NCBI RefSeq assembly: GCF_040219215.1
Contig: NZ_JAVJSX010000008.1
Location: 496,001-560,000 of the forward strand
Length of the DNA: 64,000 bases
Reading direction: 5' to 3'
From: Thalassobaculum_A sp040219215
Lineage (GTDB): Bacteria; Pseudomonadota; Alphaproteobacteria; Thalassobaculales; Thalassobaculaceae
In this document: positions 50,219 to 58,211 of the stretch, one piece after another
How the letters are laid out: each line of letters starts with the position of its first letter
How positions within the stretch are numbered: the first letter of the stretch is position 1
Position numbers and translations under genes: made by a program
The notes under the pieces: model-generated
What the model saw: the letters and a program-made list of their open reading frames with translations, nothing else
What the model was told of the DNA's origin: nothing
Databases searched by the model: none

Positions 50219-51232
50219 GTGGATGACAATCTTGAGGTGCTGCTGCGAGGCCGACCGGCTCCGTCGGTGACGGCCGAGCTGTTCGAGCCGGTGCCGGCGC
50301 CAATGCCGACCGTCGGCTCGGGGCAATTCCTGATTCGTGTGATCTGGCTGTCGCTGGAGCCGGCGATGCGCGGGTGGATCGCCGAGGCCGCCAACTACTC
50401 CACGCCAGTACCGTTGGGCGCGCCGATGACCGGATTCACGGTCGGTGAAGTCATCGAGTCGCGTCATGCCGGGTACCCGGTCGGCACCATCGTGCAGGGC
50501 CGGCAGGGCTGGCGGCGTTTTGCGGTGTCCGACGGATCGGACATCGACCGCGTGGTCGACCCGGCGCTGGCGCCGATCTCCACGGCCCTGTCGGTCCTGG
50601 GGATCAACGGCGCCACCGCCTATGTCGGGCTGGTTGAGCTCTGTAACCCGAAGGCGGGTGAGACCGTGGTGGTGACGACCGCGGCGGGCGCGGTCGGCTC
50701 GATGGTCGGGCAGATCGCGAAGGCGCTGGGCTGTCGCGCCGTCGGGGTCGCCGGCGGTCCGGACAAGGTGCACGCGTGCCTTGAGGAATTCGGTTTCGAC
50801 GCGGCGATAGACTACAAGGCGACTCCGGACCTAGGATCGGCGCTGGACACCGCCTGTCCCGACGGTGTCGACTGCTTTTTCGACAATGTCGGCGCGGAAC
50901 AGTTCGACTGTGTGATGAATCGGATCAACATTGGCGCACGGATCGCGATATGCGGTACCATCGGAATGCCATCGTTTCCGCTTCCGGTCGGGCCGCGCCC
51001 AAACCGGCAACTGCTGATCAAGCGAGCTCGGATGCAGGGTTTTCTGATCCTCGATCATTTCGACCGCTACGCTGGCATTATCGAACACTTGGCCGAGTGG
51101 TATCGTGCCGGCCGGTTCCGCTGGCGCGAGGACGTGACCGACGGGCTTGAGAACGCCGGCGGCGCGCTGGTCCGTTTGCTCGCCGGCCGCAACACCGGCA
51201 AGGCGCTGGTCCGTGTGGGAGTCGATCCGTGA
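50219..51232 (+). CDS. NADP-dependent MDR-type oxidoreductase (CurA/alkenal reductase-like)
   Basis: 337-residue zinc-free medium-chain reductase. The coenzyme loop is VVTTAAGAVGSMVGQIAKAL, WLSLEPAMRGWI is typical of the leukotriene B4/prostaglandin reductase subgroup, and FDNVGAEQFDCVMNRIN follows the family. It reduces activated C=C bonds. It starts at a GTG after AGGGGG and is the first gene of the plus-strand operon, 243 nt from the divergent FAH operon. It ends by GTGA overlap with the GST gene. Confidence 0.88.
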   Translation: MDDNLEVLLRGRPAPSVTAELFEPVPAPMPTVGSGQFLIRVIWLSLEPAMRGWIAEAANYSTPVPLGAPMTGFTVGEVIESRHAGYPVGTIVQGRQGWRRFAVSDGSDIDRVVDPALAPISTALSVLGINGATAYVGLVELCNPKAGETVVVTTAAGAVGSMVGQIAKALGCRAVGVAGGPDKVHACLEEFGFDAAIDYKATPDLGSALDTACPDGVDCFFDNVGAEQFDCVMNRINIGARIAICGTIGMPSFPLPVGPRPNRQLLIKRARMQGFLILDHFDRYAGIIEHLAEWYRAGRFRWREDVTDGLENAGGALVRLLAGRNTGKALVRVGVDP

Positions 51233-51921
51233 GTGTGCTGCCTGTCCTTTACGAACGAGCCGGCATGGACGGCCTCTGCCCAAGTCCGGTGTGCTGGCGT
51301 GCCCGTATCGCCCTGGCTCTCAAGGGCATAACGGTGGAGCGTCGGCCGATGCGGTTCGCCGACGTCGATCAACTGGCCGAGATCACCGGCAGCCGCACCG
51401 TGCCGGTGCTGGCCATCGACGGGGCGATGTTCGCCACGTCCGACGCAATCGCCGCGCACCTCGACACGATGAGTTCGACCGGCCCTCGATTGATGGGCGA
51501 TGGCGGCGCCAAGGGAGGCGCCGACCTGGAGCGCGAGTTGGGCAGCCGGATCGGTCCACTGGTCGCGGCCGACTTCCTGCGCCGACTTATGCCCGACGAC
51601 CGGGCGTATTTTCAGGAGAGTCGGGAAGCACGGTACGGCAAGAGCTTCGACGAGCTCGAGTCGTTGCGGGGTGCCCTTGAACTGGACCTCGCCTTCTCGA
51701 TCGGCCGGCTGGAGCCGACGCTCGACCAGCACCGCTATCTGGCTGGAGACGAGCCCGGCTGGGTCGACATCGTGGCCTACACCTACCTCCTGTGGATCGG
51801 CTTCGCGTCGCCTCGGTCGAAGCCCGAACTGGTCAATCCCGTCAGGACCTGGTTCGAGCGGCATGACGCGGATTGGCGGGCGTTGTGCATGGAGCCGTCG
51901 ATCCCGGAACCCAATTCGTGA
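51229..51921 (+). CDS. Glutathione S-transferase family protein
   Basis: 230 residues, GTG start in the overlap. The N-terminal thioredoxin-like domain includes LCPSPVCWRARIALALKG (a CPxxC-like motif) and GSRTVPVLAIDGAMFATSDAIAAH, where VPVL and the following SD form the glutathione site. The C-terminal helical domain contains the GDEPGWVDIVAYTYLLW motif expected of GSTs. Couples directly to dgoK by GTGA. Substrate unknown. Confidence 0.85.
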   Translation: MSVLPVLYERAGMDGLCPSPVCWRARIALALKGITVERRPMRFADVDQLAEITGSRTVPVLAIDGAMFATSDAIAAHLDTMSSTGPRLMGDGGAKGGADLERELGSRIGPLVAADFLRRLMPDDRAYFQESREARYGKSFDELESLRGALELDLAFSIGRLEPTLDQHRYLAGDEPGWVDIVAYTYLLWIGFASPRSKPELVNPVRTWFERHDADWRALCMEPSIPEPNS

Positions 51922-52835
51922 CCATTGTCGCGGCCCTCGGTGTCGACTGGGGAACGTCATCATTTCGAGCCTACCGTCTGGATGCCGAAGGCCGTATCCT
52001 CGATGGTCGCCGCGCCGATGCCGGCATTCGGACCATTGACGACGGCGACTTTGACGGCGCATTCGAACAGCTGGTCGGCGACTGGTTGGATGCTGCCGCG
52101 GAGGTGCCGGTGGTGTTGTCCGGCATGATCGGCAGCCGGCAGGGTTGGCTGGAGGCGCCATATCTGGGGTGCCCGGCGGCGGTTGGCGATCTGGCTGGCG
52201 CGATGGTGCCGCTGGATCTGGCGCGAGGGCGCCGGGTGTACCTGGCACCGGGGCTGTCGACCCGTGGTGCCTCCGGGGTGCCCGACGTGATGCGCGGCGA
52301 GGAAGTGCAGATCCTGGGAGCGGTCGACCGACTTGGTGTCGAGCGGGCGACGGTCTGTCTGCCGGGCAGCCACTCGAAATGGGCACAGGTCGCCGATGCC
52401 CGGGTCATCGGCTTTGCAACCTACATGACCGGCGAAGCGTTCGAGGTTCTGCGCCGCCACACGATCCTGGGGCGGACCATCGACCACGCGGCCTGGGATG
52501 ACGTGGCGTTTCTGGACGGTGTCGATCGATCCGGCGACCAGGGCGGGTTGTTGCAGCATCTGTTCGGCGTGCGGGCGGCGGGACTGTTCGGCGAGTTGGA
52601 ACCGACGACGGCAGGCGCCTTCCTGTCCGGGCTGATCATCGGCCACGAGTTGCGTTCGGCCACCGCTTCGCACGATGGCAGCGTCGTTCACCTGATTGGT
52701 GAAGGCGGGCTGGTCGCGCTGTATGGGCAGGCGTTGCAGCGCATCGGCGTCGCGTCGCGTGAAGGTCCGACGGACGCTGCAGCGCGCGGCTTGCACCTGC
52801 TGGCGGCGCGCCTGAGGGAGCACCATCGACCATGA
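51918..52835 (+). CDS. dgoK: 2-dehydro-3-deoxygalactonokinase
   Basis: 305 residues. The ATP-binding phosphate-1 motif ALGVDWGTSSFRAYRLD opens the protein, followed by VVLSGMIGSRQGWLEAPY, VMRGEEVQILGAV and CLPGSHSKWAQV, all typical of DgoK. It phosphorylates 2-keto-3-deoxygalactonate. GTG start overlapping the GST stop, ATGA overlap with the aldolase gene. The adjacent aldolase makes the assignment strong. Confidence 0.93.
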   Translation: MTIVAALGVDWGTSSFRAYRLDAEGRILDGRRADAGIRTIDDGDFDGAFEQLVGDWLDAAAEVPVVLSGMIGSRQGWLEAPYLGCPAAVGDLAGAMVPLDLARGRRVYLAPGLSTRGASGVPDVMRGEEVQILGAVDRLGVERATVCLPGSHSKWAQVADARVIGFATYMTGEAFEVLRRHTILGRTIDHAAWDDVAFLDGVDRSGDQGGLLQHLFGVRAAGLFGELEPTTAGAFLSGLIIGHELRSATASHDGSVVHLIGEGGLVALYGQALQRIGVASREGPTDAAARGLHLLAARLREHHRP

Positions 52836-53473
52836 CCACGTTGACACCCTGGATGGACCGGCTGCCCCTGGTGGCGATCCTGCGTGGCATCAACCCGGAC
52901 GCCGCCGTGGCGGTTGGAGAAGCGCTGGTCGCGGCGGGGTTCGCGATCATCGAGGTGCCGTTGAACTCGCCGTCCCCGTTCGACAGCATCGAGCGGCTGG
53001 CCAAGGCACTGGGCGAACGGGCGCTGGTCGGTGCCGGTACCGTCATGTCCGGCGAGGCGGTCGAGCAGGTCGCGGCGGCCGGCGGCCGCCTGATCGTCAT
53101 GCCGCACGCGGACACCGCGGTGATCCGTGCGACCAAGGCCGCGGGGCTGTTGTCGGTGCCGGGGTTTGCGACGGCGACCGAGGCGTTCGCGGCGCTTGAT
53201 GCCGGCGCTGACGCGCTGAAGCTGTTTCCGGCCGAAGCCGCACCACCGCCGGTCCTCAAGGCGTTGCGCGCAGTGCTGCCGAAAGCGGTCCCGGTCCTGC
53301 CGGTCGGCGGTATCGTGCCGGAGAGCATGGCTGCGTACTGGGCGGCAGGGGCATCGGGGTTCGGACTCGGCTCGGCACTGTATAAGCCTGGAGATGCGCC
53401 TGATGCGGTGCTCCACAAGGCGACGGCATTCCGTCAGGCCTTTGAAGCCTTGCAGGGAACTGTGGCGGTTTGA
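52832..53473 (+). CDS. dgoA: 2-dehydro-3-deoxy-6-phosphogalactonate aldolase
   Basis: 213-residue KDPG/KDPGal-type class I aldolase: LVAILRGINPDAAVAVGEAL with the general-base glutamate region in IIEVPLNSPSPFDSI, then GAGTVMSG and Schiff-base K130 in DALKLFPAEAAPP. The asparagine/serine-containing IEVPLNSP resembles the galactonate enzyme. It splits the DgoK product to pyruvate and glyceraldehyde 3-phosphate. No galactonate dehydratase gene is in the window. Confidence 0.92.
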   Translation: MTTLTPWMDRLPLVAILRGINPDAAVAVGEALVAAGFAIIEVPLNSPSPFDSIERLAKALGERALVGAGTVMSGEAVEQVAAAGGRLIVMPHADTAVIRATKAAGLLSVPGFATATEAFAALDAGADALKLFPAEAAPPPVLKALRAVLPKAVPVLPVGGIVPESMAAYWAAGASGFGLGSALYKPGDAPDAVLHKATAFRQAFEALQGTVAV

Positions 53474-53497
53474 ACAGATGATCGGTCGGAGAACGGA

Positions 53498-54409
53498 ATG
53501 CCGTCACCCCGCGTAGCCTTCCTCGGCATCGGCCTGATGGGTGCATCAATGGCATCCAACATTGCCCGGGCCGATCTGCCGACCACCGTGTGGAACCGCA
53601 CACCCGAGAAGGCACAGCAGATGGCGGAGGCGGGCGTTCTGGTGGCAAACACAGCCGCAGAGGCGGTGGCGGACGCCGACGTGGTCTGCACCATGGTCAC
53701 CAACGCCGAGGCGGTCGAGGAGATCCTGTTCGCGCGCCGGGTCGCCGAAGCGATGAAACCTCGTGCGATCTTCGTCGACATGAGTTCGATCCCACCAAAG
53801 GTCGAGAAGGTTCACGCCCAGCGCCTGGCGGGCATGGGTTTGCGCCACCTCGATGCGCCGGTGTCCGGCGGCACGCGGGGTGCCGCAGAGGCGAACCTTG
53901 CGATCATGGTCGGTGGCGACAAAGACACTTTCGTCGATGCCACACCGGTCCTGGCGGCCATGGGCCGTCCGACCCGGGTTGGACCTGACGGGGCCGGGCA
54001 ACTGGCGAAGCTGTGCAACCAGGCGATCGTGGCGATCGGGGTCGGCGGCCTGTCCGAGGCCATGCTGCTGGCCGCCGCTGGTGGCGCCGACCCGACGTCG
54101 GTCCGCGAGGCGTTGCGCGGCGGGTTCTCCGAGAGCCGCATCCTGCACGAGCATGGCCAGCGGATCCTGGACCGCAACTGGATGCCGGGCGGTCAGGTCC
54201 GCAATATCCTGAAGGACCTGAACGCGCTGGTGGAAGCGGCGACGGATTGCGGGCTGGAACTGCCGTTCGTGAATCTCGCCCGATCGCTGTTCCAGTCGCT
54301 GCACGACCGTGGCGTCACCGGCTACGACCACACAGCGCTGCTGCTGGAGATCGAGCACCGCAACCCGCCGCACCGGGTTGGCGACAAGCCGGACATTGCG
54401 CCGCACTGA
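53498..54409 (+). CDS. NAD(P)-dependent beta-hydroxyacid dehydrogenase (GarR/3-hydroxyisobutyrate dehydrogenase-like)
   Basis: 303 residues. N-terminal Rossmann loop VAFLGIGLMGASMASNIA, substrate motif DAPVSGGTRGAAEANLAIMV and the catalytic-lysine helix GAGQLAKLCNQAIVAIGVG (conserved Lys and Asn). These fit tartronate semialdehyde reductase and 3-hydroxyisobutyrate dehydrogenase enzymes. It follows dgoA by 24 nt. It may reduce or oxidise a three-carbon acid released from the sugar acid route. Confidence 0.9.
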   Translation: MPSPRVAFLGIGLMGASMASNIARADLPTTVWNRTPEKAQQMAEAGVLVANTAAEAVADADVVCTMVTNAEAVEEILFARRVAEAMKPRAIFVDMSSIPPKVEKVHAQRLAGMGLRHLDAPVSGGTRGAAEANLAIMVGGDKDTFVDATPVLAAMGRPTRVGPDGAGQLAKLCNQAIVAIGVGGLSEAMLLAAAGGADPTSVREALRGGFSESRILHEHGQRILDRNWMPGGQVRNILKDLNALVEAATDCGLELPFVNLARSLFQSLHDRGVTGYDHTALLLEIEHRNPPHRVGDKPDIAPH

Positions 54410-54432
54410 GCCAATCGCCGTGAGGAGAATTG

Positions 54433-55152
54433 ATGGGTAATTGGTCTGAAGCCTCCAGGTTCGCGATCGAGCTGTTCACCATCACGGCACCGTTCGCATG
54501 CCTTCCGATGTTCATCGGCATGACCGAGCGGATGAGCATGCGTGGCCGCATCACGACAGCAACCGCCTCCGTGCTGACGATGATCGTCATTCTGTTGATC
54601 ACTCAGTACGTCGGCACGGTTGTGATCACCGCGCTGGGGACCACGTTGCCGTCTTTCCAGATTGCCGGCGGACTGATCATTGCGATGGCCGGATTTGGCA
54701 TGCTCCGTGGCGGTGCGGGCGACGCTGCCGATACCGAGGAGCATGGCGACACAGAGGCGGTGAAGGTCGGGGTGGTGCCGCTCGGAATTCCGCTGATGGC
54801 CGGACCCGGGACCATCACCGCAGTGGTTCTGGAGTCACAGCACGACCATGGGGACAATGGTTTCCTGACTGTCTCCATCATCATCATCGGCGTCGCCGCG
54901 TTGATGTGGGTGATCTACATGCTGGCGGTCCCGATTCGCCGTTGCTTGGGACGGATCGGGCTGAATGTCGTGACACAGGTCTTCGGTCTGGTCCTGACCG
55001 CCATCGGCGTCGAGATCATCGTCCGAGGGGATTCAGACGCACGTCACAAGCTTCATGAGCCTGAACTGACGGCTGCGATCAGCGGCGCGGCAGACGGTCC
55101 TCCACCAGCCGGGCCCAGAAACTGGCGCCGTGCGGCAGCAGGTCGTCGTTGA
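54433..55152 (+). CDS. MarC family integral membrane protein
   Basis: 239 residues with six hydrophobic segments and the conserved MarC/UPF0056 features FTITAPFACLPMFIGMT, PSFQIAGGLIIAMAGFGML and VPLGIPLMAGPGTITAVV. Function in the family is unknown. ATG 54433 has GAGGAGA just upstream. The last ~25 residues (GAADGPPPAGPRNWRRAAAG) run into the opposite-strand M20 gene, a 74-nt tail overlap, and look like an added tail rather than conserved sequence. Confidence 0.88.
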   Translation: MGNWSEASRFAIELFTITAPFACLPMFIGMTERMSMRGRITTATASVLTMIVILLITQYVGTVVITALGTTLPSFQIAGGLIIAMAGFGMLRGGAGDAADTEEHGDTEAVKVGVVPLGIPLMAGPGTITAVVLESQHDHGDNGFLTVSIIIIGVAALMWVIYMLAVPIRRCLGRIGLNVVTQVFGLVLTAIGVEIIVRGDSDARHKLHEPELTAAISGAADGPPPAGPRNWRRAAAGRR

Positions 55153-56245
55153 AGTCGTAGTCCGGATGGTGGACGCCGGCGGTGTCGCCGTTGCCGGCCC
55201 AGACATAGGCACCGGGCCGGACGTTCAGCATGTAGGAGAAATCCTCCGCGCCCATCATCGGCTTCGGCGCCCGGTCGACCCGATCCGGCCCGGCCAGGGC
55301 ATCGGCTACCTTGGCGGCGACTTCGGCTTGTGCAGGGTCGTTGATGGTGGCCGGATAACCCTTCAGGTACTCCAGTTTTCCGGTGGCGCCGAAGGTGGCG
55401 CACACGCCATTGACGATCCGCTCGATCCGTTCCGGCAGGCTGGCCTGCACCGCCGGGTCGAACACCCGGCAGGTGCCGCGCAACTCGATGGTGTCGGGTA
55501 CCACGTTGAAGGCATGGCCGGCGTTGAACTGGGTCACCGAGATCACCAGGGCGTCCTGGGCCTCGATGTTGCGCGAGGTGATGGTCTGCAACGCCATCAC
55601 CAGATGCGCGCCAACCACCACCGGGTCGATGCCCTGGTCCGGCATGGCGGCGTGGCTGCCGCGGCCCTGGACGGTGATGATGAAGTTGTCGCGCGCCGCC
55701 ATCATCGGCCCCGGCGAGACCGCGAAGCTGCCGACCGGGATGCCGGGGATGTTGTGCATGCCCCAGACCGTCTCGCACGGGAACCGGTCGAACATGCCTT
55801 CCTTCACCATCTGGTCGCCGCCCCCGAGGCCCTCCTCGGCGGGCGGGAAGATGAAATGCACGGTGCCGTCGAAGTTCCTGGTCTCCGCCAGGTACTTGGC
55901 GGCTCCCAGCAGCATGGTGGTGTGGCCGTCATGGCCGCAGGCGTGCATCACGCCGTCATTGGTCGAGCGGTGATCACGCGGACCTTCGCCGCGCTCCAGG
56001 ATCGGCAGCGCGTCCATGTCGGCGCGCAGGCCGATGGTGCCGCCGCCGTTGCCGGATTTCAGCACGCCGACCAGCCCGGTGTCGGCGATTCCGCGGTGCA
56101 CCTCGATGCCCCATTCCGCCAGCTTGGCCGCGACCACGTCGCTGGTACGGTTCTCCTTGAAGCCAAGTTCCGGGTGGGCGTGCAGGTCGCGCCGCCACTC
56201 GGTCATCTCGTCGGCGAATTCGGCGATGCGGTTGACGATCGGCAT
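55079..56245 (-). CDS. M20 family amidohydrolase (hippurate hydrolase/aminoacylase-like), copy 1
   Basis: 388 residues. The metal site is in MHACGHDGHTTMLLGAAKYL and FPPAEEGLGGGDQM; RRDLHAHPELGFKENRTSD starts the family signature and GAEDFSYML provides a later His/Glu-site strand. Such enzymes remove acyl groups from N-acyl amino acids. It is 37 nt downstream of a close paralogue on the same strand, with the same opening MPIVNRIAEFA. The 3' end overlaps marC. Confidence 0.92.
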   Translation of the reverse strand: MPIVNRIAEFADEMTEWRRDLHAHPELGFKENRTSDVVAAKLAEWGIEVHRGIADTGLVGVLKSGNGGGTIGLRADMDALPILERGEGPRDHRSTNDGVMHACGHDGHTTMLLGAAKYLAETRNFDGTVHFIFPPAEEGLGGGDQMVKEGMFDRFPCETVWGMHNIPGIPVGSFAVSPGPMMAARDNFIITVQGRGSHAAMPDQGIDPVVVGAHLVMALQTITSRNIEAQDALVISVTQFNAGHAFNVVPDTIELRGTCRVFDPAVQASLPERIERIVNGVCATFGATGKLEYLKGYPATINDPAQAEVAAKVADALAGPDRVDRAPKPMMGAEDFSYMLNVRPGAYVWAGNGDTAGVHHPDYDFNDDLLPHGASFWARLVEDRLPRR

Positions 56246-56282
56246 GATGCTCTCCTTTCGGGCGTGTGCAGGCCGGCCGGTG

Positions 56283-57443
56283 TCAGGCGCGCTTCAGTTC
56301 GCGCTCGACCAGGGTCGACCAGTAGCTGGCGCCGTGGGTCAGCAAGTCGTCGTTGAAATCGTACTCGGGGTGGTGGACCGCCGCGGTGTCGCCATTGCCG
56401 GCGAACACGTAGCAGCCGGGCACCGCGTTCAGCATGTAGGCGAAATCCTCCGAGCCCATCAGCGGCCGGCGGTCGCGCTGCACCCGCTCCTGCCCGGCCA
56501 CCGATGTTGCCGCCTCGGCCGCCACCTTGGTCGGCTCGGCGGCGTTCATGGTGACGGGGAATACCTGATGGTAGTCGATCTCGGACGTCGCACCGTAGGT
56601 CGCGCACACCCCGTCGATGACCCGTTTGAATCGGTCCGGCAGCGAGGCATGGATCTCCGGGTCCAGGGTCCGGCACGTGCCGCGCAGGGTCACGCTGTCG
56701 GGAATGACGTTGAACGCCTCGCCGGCGTGGAACTCGGTGACCGACACGACCAGGGCGTCCTGGGCCTTGATGTTGCGGCTGACGATGGTCTGCAGCGCGA
56801 TCACGACGCTGGAGCCGACCACCACCGGGTCGATGCCCTGGTGCGGCATGGCGGCGTGGCTGCCGCGGCCCTGGATGCGGATCTCAAAGGTGTCGCCGGC
56901 GGCCATCACCGGGCCCTCGACCACCGCGAACTCGCCGACCGGAATGCCCGGCATGTTGTGCATGCCGTAGACCCGCTCGCACGGGAACTGCTGGAACAGC
57001 CCTTCATCGACCATTCGCTTGGCGCCTCCCAGACCTTCCTCGGCCGGTTGGAAGATGAAGCGGATGGTGCCGTCGAAGTTCCGGGTCTCGGCCAGGTACT
57101 TGGCGGCACCCAGCAGCATGGTGGTGTGCCCGTCATGGCCGCAGGCGTGCATCACACCGTCATTGGTGGAGGCGTGCGGCTTGCCGGTGCGCTCCCTGAT
57201 CGGCAGTGCGTCCATGTCGGCACGCAGGCCGACCGTCCGGCCGCCGGTGCCGGCCGTCAGCACCCCGACGACGCCGGTGCCGCCGAGGCCGCGGTGCACC
57301 TCGATCCCCCATTCCGCGAGCTTGGCCGCAACCACGTCGCTGGTACGGCTTTCCTGGAAGCCGAGTTCCGGATGGGCGTGCAGGTCGCGCCGCCATTCGG
57401 TCATCTCCGGGGCGAACTCGGCGATGCGATTGACGATGGGCAT
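56283..57443 (-). CDS. M20 family amidohydrolase, copy 2 (tandem paralogue)
   Basis: 386 residues from ATG 57443, with GGAG 7 nt upstream. It shares long stretches with copy 1, including MPIVNRIAEFAPEMTEWRRD at the start, the same MHACGHDGHTTMLL metal site, QPAEEGLGGAKRMV and GSEDFAYMLN. Differences are concentrated in the dimerisation domain and C terminus, so the pair has diverged but arose by tandem duplication. It is first in the minus-strand pair and diverges from the GNAT at 57528. Confidence 0.92.
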   Translation of the reverse strand: MPIVNRIAEFAPEMTEWRRDLHAHPELGFQESRTSDVVAAKLAEWGIEVHRGLGGTGVVGVLTAGTGGRTVGLRADMDALPIRERTGKPHASTNDGVMHACGHDGHTTMLLGAAKYLAETRNFDGTIRFIFQPAEEGLGGAKRMVDEGLFQQFPCERVYGMHNMPGIPVGEFAVVEGPVMAAGDTFEIRIQGRGSHAAMPHQGIDPVVVGSSVVIALQTIVSRNIKAQDALVVSVTEFHAGEAFNVIPDSVTLRGTCRTLDPEIHASLPDRFKRVIDGVCATYGATSEIDYHQVFPVTMNAAEPTKVAAEAATSVAGQERVQRDRRPLMGSEDFAYMLNAVPGCYVFAGNGDTAAVHHPEYDFNDDLLTHGASYWSTLVERELKRA

Positions 57444-57527
57444 TGGGGGACTCCGGGTTGCAGACGGACAGGCAGCGGAGTATCGAGCGGGTGAAGCCCG
57501 ACCGCAACCCGTGACCCCGCATGGCTG

Positions 57528-58076
57528 ATGCGTGAGTCCCGGATACCGAGCATCGTAACCGACAGACTGACGCTGCGCGGCTTTTCGCCGACCGATCGCG
57601 ATGCCTACGCGGCGATGCGCGGCGACCCGGATGTCGTGCGCTACCTGCCCGGCGGCGAGGCGCTGGTCGCGTTCGCCGAGCAGATCGCCGACTCGCGGAT
57701 CGCGGCGTTCCGCGAGGCCTGGAGGCGCGGCTTTGGGGTCTGGGCGATCGAGGAGGCGGCGACCGGTGCCTTCGTCGGCCAGGCTGGCCTGGCGTCCATG
57801 GAGCGTTCGGCGGACGTCGAGGTGCTGTACGCCCTGGCCCGCCCGCACTGGGGGAAGGGCTTTGCACGGGAGGCGGCTGCGGCCGCCCTGCGGTTCGGCT
57901 TTGAGCGTGTCGGGCTCGATCGGATCGTCGCCTTCGTGGTGCCGGAGAACGGTGCGTCCGCGCGGGTGCTGGAGGCGGTGGGCCTGCGATCGACCGGGGA
58001 GACTGACTACAACGGCTTCACGGTCCAGGGATTTGCGATCGAGGCAGACGAATGGCGGGCGCGCAGCGGTAGCTAA
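57528..58076 (+). CDS. GNAT acetyltransferase (RimJ/RimL type)
   Basis: 182 residues: TDRLTLRGFSPTDRDAYAAM start, then AQIADSRIAAFRE-like helix and the acetyl-CoA loop in YALARPHWGKGFAREAAAA, with the family's late segment FVVPENGASARVLEAVGLR. Acceptor unknown. It stands alone, 84 nt from the divergent M20 pair; no strong ribosome site precedes the ATG. The 135-nt gap after it holds an imperfect hairpin and T-rich sequence. Confidence 0.88.
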   Translation: MRESRIPSIVTDRLTLRGFSPTDRDAYAAMRGDPDVVRYLPGGEALVAFAEQIADSRIAAFREAWRRGFGVWAIEEAATGAFVGQAGLASMERSADVEVLYALARPHWGKGFAREAAAAALRFGFERVGLDRIVAFVVPENGASARVLEAVGLRSTGETDYNGFTVQGFAIEADEWRARSGS

Positions 58077-58158
58077 TCATAGAGATGACAACCTGACAGT
58101 CCGGCCCAAGCGACGCGAAGCGTCCGCTCAGGCAAATTGACGTTCTGTTCCCGTCGTG

Positions 58159-58174
58159 ATCACGGGTTCGTGAT
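58159..58174. repeat. Short inverted repeat before T-rich sequence
   Basis: ATCACG and CGTGAT with a GGTT loop form a 6-bp stem about 83 nt after the GNAT stop; the 10-bp palindrome CGTGATCACG (58155-58164) overlaps it. T-rich AATTTTCCCCTTTTG follows 8 nt later. It may be a weak terminator for the convergent GNAT and cobB genes. Confidence 0.35.
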
Positions 58175-58211
58175 ACTGGTTAATTTTCCCCTTTTGTTCC
58201 TGACCCCCCGC

